A stretch of DNA of 38,108 nucleotides from Rhodospirillales bacterium. Its GTDB lineage: Bacteria; Pseudomonadota; Alphaproteobacteria; CACIAM-22H2. The position numbers and the translations under genes were made by a program. Positions 26,795-37,148 of this stretch are shown in pieces; within the stretch, counting starts at the first letter, position 1, and each line of letters starts with the position of its first letter. The DNA lies in assembly GCA_947445225.1 (NCBI GenBank), contig CANFCX010000013.1:1-38108 (forward strand), given 5' to 3'. Under the pieces are notes generated by a model that was given only the letters and a program-made list of their open reading frames with translations, had not been told where the DNA came from and searched no databases.

Positions 26795-28183
26795 CTACAG
26801 GGCCTTGACGATTTCCTCGCACATCTTCTTGGCGTCGCCGAACAACATCATCGTGTTGTCGCGATAGAACAGTTCGTTCTCCACGCCGGCATAACCCGAG
26901 GCCATGGAGCGTTTGACGAACAGAACCGTCTTTGCCTTTTCCACATCAAGAATCGGCATGCCGTAGATCGGGCTTTGCGGATTGGTCTTGGCGGCCGGGT
27001 TGGTCACATCGTTGGCGCCGATGACATAAGCGACGTCGGCCTGGGCGAAATCGCGGTTGATTTCGTCCAGCTCGAAGACCTCGTCATAAGGCACGTTGGC
27101 TTCGGCGAGCAGCACGTTCATATGGCCGGGCATGCGGCCGGCGACCGGATGGATCGCATAACGCACGGTGACGCCGCTTTTCTTCAACAAATCGGCCATT
27201 TCGCGCAAGGCGTGCTGGGCCTGGGCCACGGCCATGCCATAGCCGGGCACGATGATGACCGAACTCGCGTTTTTCATGATGAAGGCCGCGTCTTCGGCGC
27301 TGCCGGGCTTGACCATGCGGTCGCCCGCCGCGGCGTCGGCCGCCACGCCGCCTTCGGTGCCAAAGCCGCCCAGGATGACGTTGAAGATCGAGCGGTTCAT
27401 CCCCTTGCACATGATGTAGCTGAGGATGGCGCCGGAGGAACCGACCAGCGCCCCGACCACGATCAGGACGTTGTTGTGCAGGGTGAATCCGATGCCCGCC
27501 GCGGCCCAGCCGGAATAGGAATTGAGCATCGAAATGACAACCGGCATGTCGGCGCCGCCGATCGGCAGGATCAACAGGAACCCAAGCGCGAAGGACGCCA
27601 GCACCAGCAGCCAGAAGGCCACGGCGCTGCCGCTGGCCGCCAGCCAGACCGTGAACAACACAACCACCACGCCCAGCGCGGCGTTCAATATATGCTGACC
27701 GGCGAAGACGAGCGGCTTGCCGGTGATCAGCGCCTGAAGTTTCGCGAAGGCGATGAGCGAGCCGGTGAAGGTGATGGCGCCGATGGCCGTGCCGATGCCC
27801 ATCTCGACCAAGCTGGCGGTCTTGATGACGCCAGCCACGGCGATGCCGAAAGCCTCCGGCCGATACAGCGCCGCCGCCGCGACCAGGACCGCGGCCAGGC
27901 CGACCAGGCTGTGGAAGGCGGCGACCAGCTGCGGCAGGGCGGTCATCTGGATCCGCAGCGCGATGAACGTGCCGATGGCGCCGCCGATGACGACCCCGGT
28001 CAGGATCATCCCGTAGCTGACGACGCCGGGCAGGGCCAGCGTCGTCGCCATGGCGATGACCATGCCGGCGATGCCATAGAAATTCCCGCCGCGCGATGTC
28101 TCCGGCGACGACAGGCCCCGCAGGGCCATGATGAAGCAGATCGACGCGGCCAGATAGGCCAGCGTGGAAACCGTCTCGTTCAC
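26795..28183 (-). CDS. pntB: NAD(P) transhydrogenase subunit beta
   Basis: The beta subunit of the proton-translocating transhydrogenase, which uses the proton gradient to make NADPH from NADH. The 462 residues have about nine N-terminal membrane segments (domain II, opening [20 protein letters not shown]). The NADP(H)-binding domain III follows, with [49 protein letters not shown] and [14 protein letters not shown]. The start is GTG, overlapping the pntAB stop (GTGA). It is full length with all NADP-site motifs. Confidence 0.97.
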   Translation of the reverse strand: MNETVSTLAYLAASICFIMALRGLSSPETSRGGNFYGIAGMVIAMATTLALPGVVSYGMILTGVVIGGAIGTFIALRIQMTALPQLVAAFHSLVGLAAVLVAAAALYRPEAFGIAVAGVIKTASLVEMGIGTAIGAITFTGSLIAFAKLQALITGKPLVFAGQHILNAALGVVVVLFTVWLAASGSAVAFWLLVLASFALGFLLILPIGGADMPVVISMLNSYSGWAAAGIGFTLHNNVLIVVGALVGSSGAILSYIMCKGMNRSIFNVILGGFGTEGGVAADAAAGDRMVKPGSAEDAAFIMKNASSVIIVPGYGMAVAQAQHALREMADLLKKSGVTVRYAIHPVAGRMPGHMNVLLAEANVPYDEVFELDEINRDFAQADVAYVIGANDVTNPAAKTNPQSPIYGMPILDVEKAKTVLFVKRSMASGYAGVENELFYRDNTMMLFGDAKKMCEEIVKAL

Positions 28184-28599
28184 CGCGCGGCCTCTTTCTT
28201 TTTCTTGAACTTCGACAGCATGCGTTGCGTGACAACGAAACCGCCGAAGATATTGATGGAGGCGAGGATCACCGCGATGAAGCCGAAGACTTGCGACAGC
28301 GTGACCTCGGCCGGGCCGGCGGCGAGCAGCGCGCCAACGATGATGACGCTGGAGATGGCGTTGGTCACGGCCATCAGCGGCGAATGGAGCGCGGGCGTCA
28401 CCCGCCAGACCACGTAATACCCGACGAAACAGGCCAACACGAAGACGGTCAAACCGACGGTGAACGGATCGCCGGCGGCACCGCCCGCGGCGGGGATCAC
28501 CTGTGAACTCTCCAGCGCGAGCCTGGCCGCATCGGCGGCGAGCCGCGCGGTATCGGTGGCGAGCTTGGCGGCGTGTTCGGCGACGAGGGCTGGATCCAT
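28180..28599 (-). CDS. pntAB: NAD(P) transhydrogenase subunit alpha, membrane part (PntAB/PntA2)
   Basis: The separate membrane portion of the alpha subunit, as in Rhodospirillum and other Alphaproteobacteria with a three-gene transhydrogenase. It has three or four hydrophobic segments ([52 protein letters not shown]) and the hallmark [12 protein letters not shown]. The ORF-track start at 28653 overlaps pntAA; ATG 28599 has GAGG eight bases upstream and starts [14 protein letters not shown], so I use it (139 residues). A basic tail ([10 protein letters not shown]) ends in the cytoplasm. Confidence 0.94.
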   Translation of the reverse strand: MDPALVAEHAAKLATDTARLAADAARLALESSQVIPAAGGAAGDPFTVGLTVFVLACFVGYYVVWRVTPALHSPLMAVTNAISSVIIVGALLAAGPAEVTLSQVFGFIAVILASINIFGGFVVTQRMLSKFKKKKEAAR

Positions 28600-28612
28600 G
28601 GCGCTGACCTCG

Positions 28613-29764
28613 TTAGGCGCTGACGAAAGCGGAATGAACGACCGCGCCGTCACGGGTGAGCAGGGTGCCTTTGACGATTTCGTCGTTCGCGTCGATCTTG
28701 AGCAGCTTGGTGTCCTTGTCGATCATCGGGGTCAGGAAGTTAAGCAGGTTCTTGGAATAAAGCGCGCTGGCGTCGACCGCGATTCGGCTCGGCACGTTCA
28801 AATGCCCAACCAAGGTGACGCCGTGTTTGACCACGACCTTGCCCGGCTCGCTCAAGGGGCAATTGCCGCCGGCCTCGACCGCGAGATCGACGATCACCGA
28901 GCCCGGCTTCATGGATTTGACCATCTCTTCGCTGATCAACACCGGCGCCGGCCGGCCTGGGATCAAGGCGGTGCAGATGGCGATGTCTTGCTTCTTGATG
29001 GTCTCGGCGATCAGGGCGGCTTGTTTCTGTTTGTAGGATTCGGACATTTCCTTGGCGTAACCGCCGGCGGTTTGCGCCTGTTGGAATTCCTCGTCCATGA
29101 CGGCGACGAAGGTGCCGCCGAGGCTTTCGACCTGTTCCTTCGTCGCCGGGCGCACATCGGTGGCGCTGACGATGGCACCCAGGCGTTTGGCCGTGGCGAT
29201 CGCCTGCAACCCGGCGACGCCGACGCCGAAGATCATGACTCGCGCGGGCGGCACGGTGCCCGCCGCGGTCATCATCATGGGCAAAGCGTGGCCGAATTCG
29301 GTGGCGCCATCCAACACGGCGCGATAGCCGGCGAGATTGGCCTGGGATGACAACACGTCCATGCTTTGCGCGCGGCTGATGCGCGGCACCAGCTCCATGG
29401 CGAAAGCCATGATCCCGCGCGCGGCATAGCTGCGAAGCTGGTCGCGGTTTTGATAGGGGGCAAGCAGGCCGATCAGGGCCGCGCCCTTTTTCATCAGGGA
29501 CAGTTCGTCGGGTCCGCCCTCGGCCGGCGACAGCGGGCGTTGAACCTTGAGCACGATATCGGCATCCGCGAGTGCGGCGGCCGCGTCGCCCAAGATGACG
29601 GCGCCGGCATCTTCATAGGCCTTGTCGGTAAAGGACGCGCCGGCCCCGGCTCCGGCCTCGATCGCGATTTCGAGACCCAGGCCCTTCAGGCGCTTGACGG
29701 TATCCGGCGAAGCGGCGACCCGCAATTCGCCCGCCCGACGTTCTTTGACGATGGCCAGTTTCAT
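28613..29764 (-). CDS. pntAA: NAD(P) transhydrogenase subunit alpha, soluble part (PntAA/PntA1)
   Basis: The NAD(H)-binding domain I of the transhydrogenase. The start is ATG 29764 ([20 protein letters not shown]); the TTG four codons upstream is less likely. The 383 residues show the alanine dehydrogenase/PNT N-terminal part, [20 protein letters not shown] and the NAD fold [22 protein letters not shown] with VSATDVRP. The C-terminal [20 protein letters not shown] is typical of PntAA. It heads pntAA-pntAB-pntB, with 13 bases to the pntAB start. A candidate promoter lies at 29837-29865. Confidence 0.96.
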   Translation of the reverse strand: MKLAIVKERRAGELRVAASPDTVKRLKGLGLEIAIEAGAGAGASFTDKAYEDAGAVILGDAAAALADADIVLKVQRPLSPAEGGPDELSLMKKGAALIGLLAPYQNRDQLRSYAARGIMAFAMELVPRISRAQSMDVLSSQANLAGYRAVLDGATEFGHALPMMMTAAGTVPPARVMIFGVGVAGLQAIATAKRLGAIVSATDVRPATKEQVESLGGTFVAVMDEEFQQAQTAGGYAKEMSESYKQKQAALIAETIKKQDIAICTALIPGRPAPVLISEEMVKSMKPGSVIVDLAVEAGGNCPLSEPGKVVVKHGVTLVGHLNVPSRIAVDASALYSKNLLNFLTPMIDKDTKLLKIDANDEIVKGTLLTRDGAVVHSAFVSA

Positions 29765-29836
29765 TACCTGCGACAATCTCCCGTCTCGCCCACCGGCTGC
29801 AAGCCCCGGATTGATTTAGGGCAGCGCGGAGGGCCG

Positions 29837-29865
29837 AACATGCCGCGTCGCCTCTTCTTTGCCAA
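29837..29865 (-). promoter_or_regulatory. Candidate promoter of the pnt operon
   Basis: On the minus strand TTGGCA, 17 bases, CATGTT, giving a leader of about 65 bases. It lies in the 152-base gap after metH, in which I see no convincing intrinsic terminator. Confidence 0.35.
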
Positions 29866-29916
29866 TCGTTTTTTTGCAGTGCAGCAGCAGCGCCTACGAA
29901 AGCCGAAACAACCAGA

Positions 29917-32900
29917 TCAGACCGAGAAATACTTCGCCTGGGGATGGTGAACGACGATCGCCGAGGTGCTTTGCTCGGGGTGGAGCTGATCCTGGTCGCT
30001 CATGACGATGCCGATGCGATCGGCGCCCAACAATTCGAGCAGCATCCGCTGATCCTCGAGGTTCGGGCAAGCCGGATAACCGAAGGAATAACGCGAGCCG
30101 CGATAGTTCTGCTTCAGCAGCTTGTCCATGTCGCGCGCGTCTTCGTCGGCGAAGCCGAGTTCGGCCCGCACCTTGGTGTGCATGTATTCGGCAAGCGCCT
30201 CCGCCATCTCCACCGAGACGCCATGGAGATAAAGGTAGTCCTGGTAGTGGTTGTCGGCGAACCATTCGCGGGCGACCTCGGAGGCACGGTTGCCCACGGT
30301 GACAACCTGCAGGCCGATGACGTCGCGTTCGTTGCTCGATCGGTCGCGGAAGAAATCGGCGATGCACAGCCCGCCGTCGCGATTCTGGCGGGGGAAGGCA
30401 AAACGCGCGACTTCCTTGTCGCTGGCGGGATCGAACAGGATCACCGAATCGCCGTCGGAAACGCAGGGCCAATAGCCATAGGCCGCCTGCGGCGCGAGAA
30501 TCGATTCGCGCGCGCAGCGTTCGAGCATGCGGAACAGGATGGGGCGCAGTTCCTTGGCGGCGTAGGTCTTGAATTCCTCGCGCGTGCGCCCGGCCTTGCG
30601 AAAGCCCCACTGGAATTGAAACAGCATGGTCTCGTTGAGATAGGGCACCAGCGTCTTCAGCGGCACGCGTTCGACGAGCCTTCCGCCCCAGAACGGCGGC
30701 ACGGGGACGGGCGCGCCCTTGGCCAGCTCCGACCGGCGCGTGCGGATTTCCTCGTAATCGACCGGGCGCGTAGGGGCCGCCGCCTCGCCGAGTCGCTTCT
30801 TGCTGGTCGACGGCCGGGCCGCCCTTTTTGCGACGGCGACCTTCACATGCTCGTCGAAGCGGTTGGTCACCACCTTGTCCATCAGATCGAGGCCGTCGAA
30901 GGCGTCGCTGGCATAGGCCACGCGGCCGGGACCATAGGCGGTGACGCATTCCTCCTCGACATAGCGCCGCGTCAGCGCCGCACCGCCGAGCAAGACCGGA
31001 ACCGAGATTCCCTGGCGCGTCATTTCCTCGAGATTCTCCCGCATCACCACGGTCGATTTGACCAAAAGGCCCGACATGCCCACGGCGTCGGCGCGATGTT
31101 CGGTCGCCGCCGCCATGATGTTGGCGATCGGTTGTTTGATGCCGAGATTGACGACCCTGTAGCCGTTGTTGGTCAGGATGATGTCGACGAGATTCTTGCC
31201 GATGTCGTGGACGTCGCCCTTCACCGTGGCCAGCACGATGGTGCCCTTCTGCGTCCCCTCGAGCCGTTCCATGTGCGGTTCGAGATGGGCGACGGCTCTT
31301 TTCATGGTCTCGGCGGATTGGAGGACGAAGGGCAACTGCATCTTGCCGGAGCCGAACAGATCGCCGACGACCTTCATGCCGTCGAGCAGGATCGTGTTGA
31401 CGATGTCGAGCGGCTTATGGGTGGTCAGTGCTTCGTCGAGATCACCTTCGAGCCCTTGGCGGTCGCCGTCGACGATGCGCTGTTTCAGGCGCTCCTCCAC
31501 GGTTTCCGGCCGTTTCTTCGCCACCTTCGCCTCGGTGGAGCGGCCCTCGAACAGGGCCATGAAGGCTTGCAGCGGGTCATACCCTTCGCGGCGCCGGTCG
31601 TAGATCAGATCCTCGGCGATCCGTACCTCGTCCTCGCTCAATTTGTGCAGCGGCAGAATCTTGCTGAAATGGACAATGGCGCCGGTCAGCCCGCGTTTGA
31701 GCGCGTGGTCGAGGAACACCGAATTGAGCACCTGCCGCGCCGGCGGGTTCAGCCCGAAGGAGATATTGGAAAGGCCGAGGATGATCTGGCATTCGGGCAG
31801 CGCCTCGCGGATGCGCGCGATACCGTCGAGCGTCCACAGCCCGAGTTTGCGGTCGTCGTCATTGCCGGTGCAGATGGTGAAGGTCAGCGGGTCGATGAGC
31901 AGATCGCTGGCCGGCAGCCCGAATTTCCCGCAGGCGAAATCATGCAGGCGCTGAGCGATGAGCAGCTTGCGGTCGGCGTCCTTGGCCATGCCGGGCTCAT
32001 CGATCGTCAAGGCGATCACCGCCGCGCCGAAACGTTTGGCGAGTTTCATGCGGGCGGCCGCCGGCTCCTCGCCATCCTCGAAATTGATCGAGTTGATGAT
32101 GGCCTTGCCGCCGTAAAGCTTGAGCGCGGCTTCCAGCACGATCAGCTCGGTCGAATCGATGACCAGCGGCGCCGCCACCGCGCCGCGCAGGCGGGTCACC
32201 ATCGCGGTCATGTCGGCGACTTCGTCCCGGCTGACGAAGGCGGTGCAGATGTCGAGCGCGTTGGAGCCTTCGCGTTGCTGTTCGCGCCCCATCTCGACAC
32301 AGCCATCCCAGTTGCCTTCATCCTGCATCTTGCGGAACAGGCGGCTGCCATTGGCGTTGCAGCGCTCGCCGATCGACAGATATGCGTTTTCCTGGCGCAG
32401 CGGGACCTGGCCGTAGAGCGAGGCCAGCGACGGCACCCAAACGGGGCTGCGCTTGACCGGGGCCGGGCGCGGACGGTCGCCGCCGAGCTTGCGCAGCAGG
32501 CGATCGAGCGCCTCGATATGCGGGGTGTCGGTACCGCAGCAACCGCCGATCATGTTGACGCCGTTTTCGACGACGAAACGTTCGAGCCAACGGGCGAGGT
32601 CCTCGGGGCGCAACGGGTAATGCGTGCGTCCGTCGACCAGTTCCGGGAGGCCGGCATTGGGCTGGATCGAGATCAGGCCCGGCCAGTTCTGCGACAGGAA
32701 TTTGACGTGTTCGACCATTTCCTGCGGCCCGGTCGCGCAATTGAGGCCGACGATCGGCACGTCCAACGCGTTGACGATGGTGGCGGCGGCGGCGATGTCG
32801 GTGCCGACGAGCAGGGTGCCCGTGGTCTCGACCGTGACCTGGACCATGATCGGCAGGTCGCGCTTGGCTTCGGCCAACGCGCGTTTGATGCCGTTCACCG

Positions 32901-33405
32901 CCGCCTTGATCTGCAGCGGGTCTTGGCAGGTCTCGATCAGGAAGGCGTCGACGCCGCCGGCGATCAATCCCGCGGCCTGAATGGCGAAGCCATCTTCCGC
33001 CGTTTGGTAATCGATATGCCCGAGGCTCGGCAGCTTGGTTCCCGGACCGATGGAGCCCAGCGCGAAGCGCGGCCGGCCGTCATGCGCGAAATCGGCGATG
33101 GCTTCGCGCGCCAGCTCCGCCGCCCGCCGGTTAAGGGCGAAGGCGCGGTCGCTTAGGCCGAACTCGCCGAGCGTAATCGGGGAGCCGCCGAAGCTGTTGG
33201 TTTCCACGGCGTCGGCGCCGGCCGCCAAATAGCCGCGATGGATATCGCGCACGACGTCGGGGCGGCTCTCATTGAGAATCTCGGTGCAGTTCTCATTGCC
33301 GAGATAGTCCTTTTCGGTGTCGAGATCGATGGCCTGCACGCGGCTGCCCATGGCGCCGTCGCACAACAAAACGCGGTCGGAAAGGACATCGAGAAAATGG
33401 GCCAT
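29917..33405 (-). CDS. metH: Cobalamin-dependent methionine synthase
   Basis: It transfers the methyl group from 5-methyl-THF to homocysteine via methylcobalamin. The ORF track starts far upstream inside metF; the real start is ATG 33405 (MAHFLDVLSDRVLLCDGAMG), giving 1162 residues, close to the usual length. Domains are: the homocysteine-binding barrel (1 to about 320) with zinc cysteines in GLNCATGP and GGCCGTDTPH, the folate-binding barrel (about 350-610), and the cobalamin cap and B12-binding domain with DVHDIGKNLV, whose His is the cobalt ligand. The C-terminal SAM-binding reactivation domain has RGSRYSFGYPACPNLEDQ. All four modules are in one chain, unlike some Alphaproteobacteria with a split MetH. 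It follows metF by 20 bases in the sahR-metF-metH operon. Confidence 0.97.
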   Translation of the reverse strand: MAHFLDVLSDRVLLCDGAMGSRVQAIDLDTEKDYLGNENCTEILNESRPDVVRDIHRGYLAAGADAVETNSFGGSPITLGEFGLSDRAFALNRRAAELAREAIADFAHDGRPRFALGSIGPGTKLPSLGHIDYQTAEDGFAIQAAGLIAGGVDAFLIETCQDPLQIKAAVNGIKRALAEAKRDLPIMVQVTVETTGTLLVGTDIAAAATIVNALDVPIVGLNCATGPQEMVEHVKFLSQNWPGLISIQPNAGLPELVDGRTHYPLRPEDLARWLERFVVENGVNMIGGCCGTDTPHIEALDRLLRKLGGDRPRPAPVKRSPVWVPSLASLYGQVPLRQENAYLSIGERCNANGSRLFRKMQDEGNWDGCVEMGREQQREGSNALDICTAFVSRDEVADMTAMVTRLRGAVAAPLVIDSTELIVLEAALKLYGGKAIINSINFEDGEEPAAARMKLAKRFGAAVIALTIDEPGMAKDADRKLLIAQRLHDFACGKFGLPASDLLIDPLTFTICTGNDDDRKLGLWTLDGIARIREALPECQIILGLSNISFGLNPPARQVLNSVFLDHALKRGLTGAIVHFSKILPLHKLSEDEVRIAEDLIYDRRREGYDPLQAFMALFEGRSTEAKVAKKRPETVEERLKQRIVDGDRQGLEGDLDEALTTHKPLDIVNTILLDGMKVVGDLFGSGKMQLPFVLQSAETMKRAVAHLEPHMERLEGTQKGTIVLATVKGDVHDIGKNLVDIILTNNGYRVVNLGIKQPIANIMAAATEHRADAVGMSGLLVKSTVVMRENLEEMTRQGISVPVLLGGAALTRRYVEEECVTAYGPGRVAYASDAFDGLDLMDKVVTNRFDEHVKVAVAKRAARPSTSKKRLGEAAAPTRPVDYEEIRTRRSELAKGAPVPVPPFWGGRLVERVPLKTLVPYLNETMLFQFQWGFRKAGRTREEFKTYAAKELRPILFRMLERCARESILAPQAAYGYWPCVSDGDSVILFDPASDKEVARFAFPRQNRDGGLCIADFFRDRSSNERDVIGLQVVTVGNRASEVAREWFADNHYQDYLYLHGVSVEMAEALAEYMHTKVRAELGFADEDARDMDKLLKQNYRGSRYSFGYPACPNLEDQRMLLELLGADRIGIVMSDQDQLHPEQSTSAIVVHHPQAKYFSV

Positions 33406-33425
33406 GATGTGTCTTTGGCTGAGGG

Positions 33426-35317
<1,892 letters not shown>

Positions 35318-35341
35318 CCAATCGCCGGAGGCCAGACGCAG

Positions 35342-35359
35342 ATATAAACATATTTATAT
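35342..35359. promoter_or_regulatory. Palindromic operator of the sahR-like metF metH operon
   Basis: ATATAAA, CATA, TTTATAT: perfect 7-bp arms around four bases, in the only strongly AT-rich patch of the region. It lies 25 bases upstream of the regulator ATG and overlaps -10-like sequences, as expected for a repressor site. That it is the binding site of the adjacent SahR-like protein is an inference. Confidence 0.65.
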
Positions 35360-35607
35360 ATTGCACTGAATTAACATCGGGAATGTGGCCGTCGCAAGCG
35401 GCAAATTTGTCACAACGACCGCGTATCGAAACGCTGCGCCGGGTGGTGAGCTTTTATTTTAACACTTGGTGTGATAGGGGAAATTCGGGTTGCCGAAGAG
35501 GCAATTTGGTGAAACGGTCAATATTGCGGTGATCGCCCCGCCCGGCCGGGGCGGACACTGCAATCGTGGGCGGTACACGGCATGGAACCATGGGCCAAAG
35601 ACGGAAA
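35360..35607. other. Intergenic region upstream of mlaA
   Basis: About 250 bases between the divergent regulator and mlaA, unusually AT-rich in its first 120 bases. It should hold the mlaA promoter, but I cannot pick one with confidence. A GC hairpin CGCCCCG-CCCGGC-CGGGGCG (35534-35553) lies about 55 bases before the mlaA start used here and may sit in its leader. TTGCC-GAAGA-GGCAA (near 35490) is a smaller inverted repeat. No gene is seen. Confidence 0.4.
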
Positions 35608-36435
35608 ATGATGAAGACATTGCATCGATTGGGTTCGCTCCGTTGGTGTCGGGCCGCCGTTCTTGGCGCGGCGCTCTTCAGTTCCGGCTGCGTCATGCTC
35701 AATACACCCGAAAAAATCGCCCAGGTTCAAGAAACCCGTGATCCACTCGAGCCGTTCAATCGAACAATGTTTGAATTGAACCTGTGGCTCGACAGACTCA
35801 TCTTGAGGCCGACCGCCGTGATCTATCGTCAAGTCTTCCCGCAGCCGGTCCGCAACGGTGTGAACAACGCCCTATTCAACCTGCGACACCCCTGGACGTT
35901 CCTAAACGATGTCGCGCAGATCAATCCCGAACGCGCCTATGTCACGCTGGTCCGCTTCGCCGTCAATTCGACCGTTGGCGTATTGGGCGTGATGGATGTG
36001 GCCAAGGGTTGGGGTTATCCCGGGCATGAGGAAGATTTCGGACAGACCATGGGTGCGCTTGGCATGGGCGAAGGGCCGTATCTTGTCCTGCCGATCTTTG
36101 GGCCGTCGAATTTCCGCGACGCGGCCGGTTTGGCCGTCGATTCCTTCGTTGATCCCGTCAATTACATAGCGCGCGACAGGGATCGCGATTGGATCCCGAT
36201 CGCGCGCGTCGCGGCGACTGGTATCGACACGCGCTCGCGCAACATCGAATCGCTCGACGACCTTGAGAAGAAATCCATCGATTTCTACGCGACCATTCGC
36301 AGCCTCTATCGTCAGCGGCGCAGTGACGAGATTCGCAATGGCCAACCCGGGGACATCGATCCCGGGATGACCCGATTCGAGGGTTCCGTGGCGCCCGAAG
36401 TCATCGCTACAGACAGGCAATCGACCGTTCAATGA
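35608..36435 (+). CDS. mlaA: Outer-membrane lipoprotein MlaA (VacJ)
   Basis: MlaA sits in the outer membrane with porins and removes misplaced phospholipids from the outer leaflet, handing them to MlaC. The protein has a lipoprotein signal ending SSGC (Cys28 with this start), then DPLEPFNRTMFELN, the family signature, and RNGVNNALFNLRHPWTFLNDVAQ, AVNSTVGVLGVMDVA, HEEDFGQTMGALGMGEGPYLVLP and FGPSNFRDAAG. All these are typical VacJ motifs. The start is uncertain: GTG 35566, ATG 35590 or ATG 35608. I use 35608 because it gives a compact signal peptide. The stop overlaps the mlaC start (ATGA). The inner-membrane genes mlaFEDB are not in the window. Confidence 0.93.
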   Translation: MMKTLHRLGSLRWCRAAVLGAALFSSGCVMLNTPEKIAQVQETRDPLEPFNRTMFELNLWLDRLILRPTAVIYRQVFPQPVRNGVNNALFNLRHPWTFLNDVAQINPERAYVTLVRFAVNSTVGVLGVMDVAKGWGYPGHEEDFGQTMGALGMGEGPYLVLPIFGPSNFRDAAGLAVDSFVDPVNYIARDRDRDWIPIARVAATGIDTRSRNIESLDDLEKKSIDFYATIRSLYRQRRSDEIRNGQPGDIDPGMTRFEGSVAPEVIATDRQSTVQ

Positions 36436-37121
36436 TTAGCCGTAGATTTGTCCTCGCCGCAGCCGCGGCTTGCGTTGCCGCGTCCGCCTTTCCGATTCGG
36501 GTAAACGCGCAAGCCGCCAAGCCCGATCCCGGGCAATTCGTGAAAGTCCTTTCGGATCGGGCGATCAACGAGCTGGCCGGCAAGGATTTGCCTGTCGCCG
36601 AACGCAACCGGCGGTTTCGCGTGCTGCTCCGCGAAAGCTTCGACGTCGATTCGATCGCGCGCAACGTGCTCGGCCGTTACTGGCGGGTCGCGACCGAGGC
36701 GGAGCGGGCCGATTATTTGCGGCTCTTCGAGGATCTGATCGTCCAGATCTATGCCAGTCGCTTCGCCGAATATTCCGGCGAGAGCTACAAGATCGCTCAA
36801 AGCCGCCCCGCCGGAACCGACACGGTGATCACGGGCGAAATCGTCCGACCGACCGCGACGAATGTGCGGGTCGATTGGCGTGTCACCGTCGAATCGGGTT
36901 CCCTGAAGATCATCGATGTCATCGTCGAGGGCGTAAGCATGGTGGTGACGCAGCGTGACGAATTCGGGGCTGTCATCCAACGCGGCGGGGGCAAGGTCTC
37001 CGGGCTCCTCGACACGATGCGAGAAAAGACAGCCTCCCTTAAGTCCGAGGGTGATCCATCCAACGGCGGAGGCCCGTCGGCCACGGCGCTGCCGACGGTT
37101 CCCGAAAGCCGCACCGAGTAG
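36432..37121 (+). CDS. mlaC: Periplasmic phospholipid-binding protein MlaC
   Basis: The shuttle that carries phospholipids between MlaA and the inner-membrane MlaFEDB complex. The 229-residue protein has a signal peptide with a twin-arginine-like start (MISRRFVLAAAAA) and a likely cleavage after VNAQA. The MlaC/Ttg2D core follows, with RNRRFRVLLRESFDVDSIARNVLGRYWR, YLRLFEDLIVQIYASRF and DWRVTVESGSLKIIDVIVEGVSM. The C-terminal tail of about 35 residues is Gly/Ser-rich and disordered. It is translationally coupled to mlaA. It is convergent with ettA, with 27 bases between the stops and no clear terminator. Confidence 0.93.
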   Translation: MISRRFVLAAAAACVAASAFPIRVNAQAAKPDPGQFVKVLSDRAINELAGKDLPVAERNRRFRVLLRESFDVDSIARNVLGRYWRVATEAERADYLRLFEDLIVQIYASRFAEYSGESYKIAQSRPAGTDTVITGEIVRPTATNVRVDWRVTVESGSLKIIDVIVEGVSMVVTQRDEFGAVIQRGGGKVSGLLDTMREKTASLKSEGDPSNGGGPSATALPTVPESRTE

Positions 37122-37148
37122 ACGACATCGGGTTTCCGGCGGCCGGGA

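Noticed and set aside
29944-33156. 1070-codon ORF on the plus strand antisense to metH
   Set aside because: It mirrors metH exactly, has no recognisable motif, and such long antisense frames are expected from GC-rich codon use.
35318-35360. SAM or cobalamin riboswitch before the methionine operon
   Set aside because: The leader between the operator and the start codon is only about 25 bases, too short for either class.
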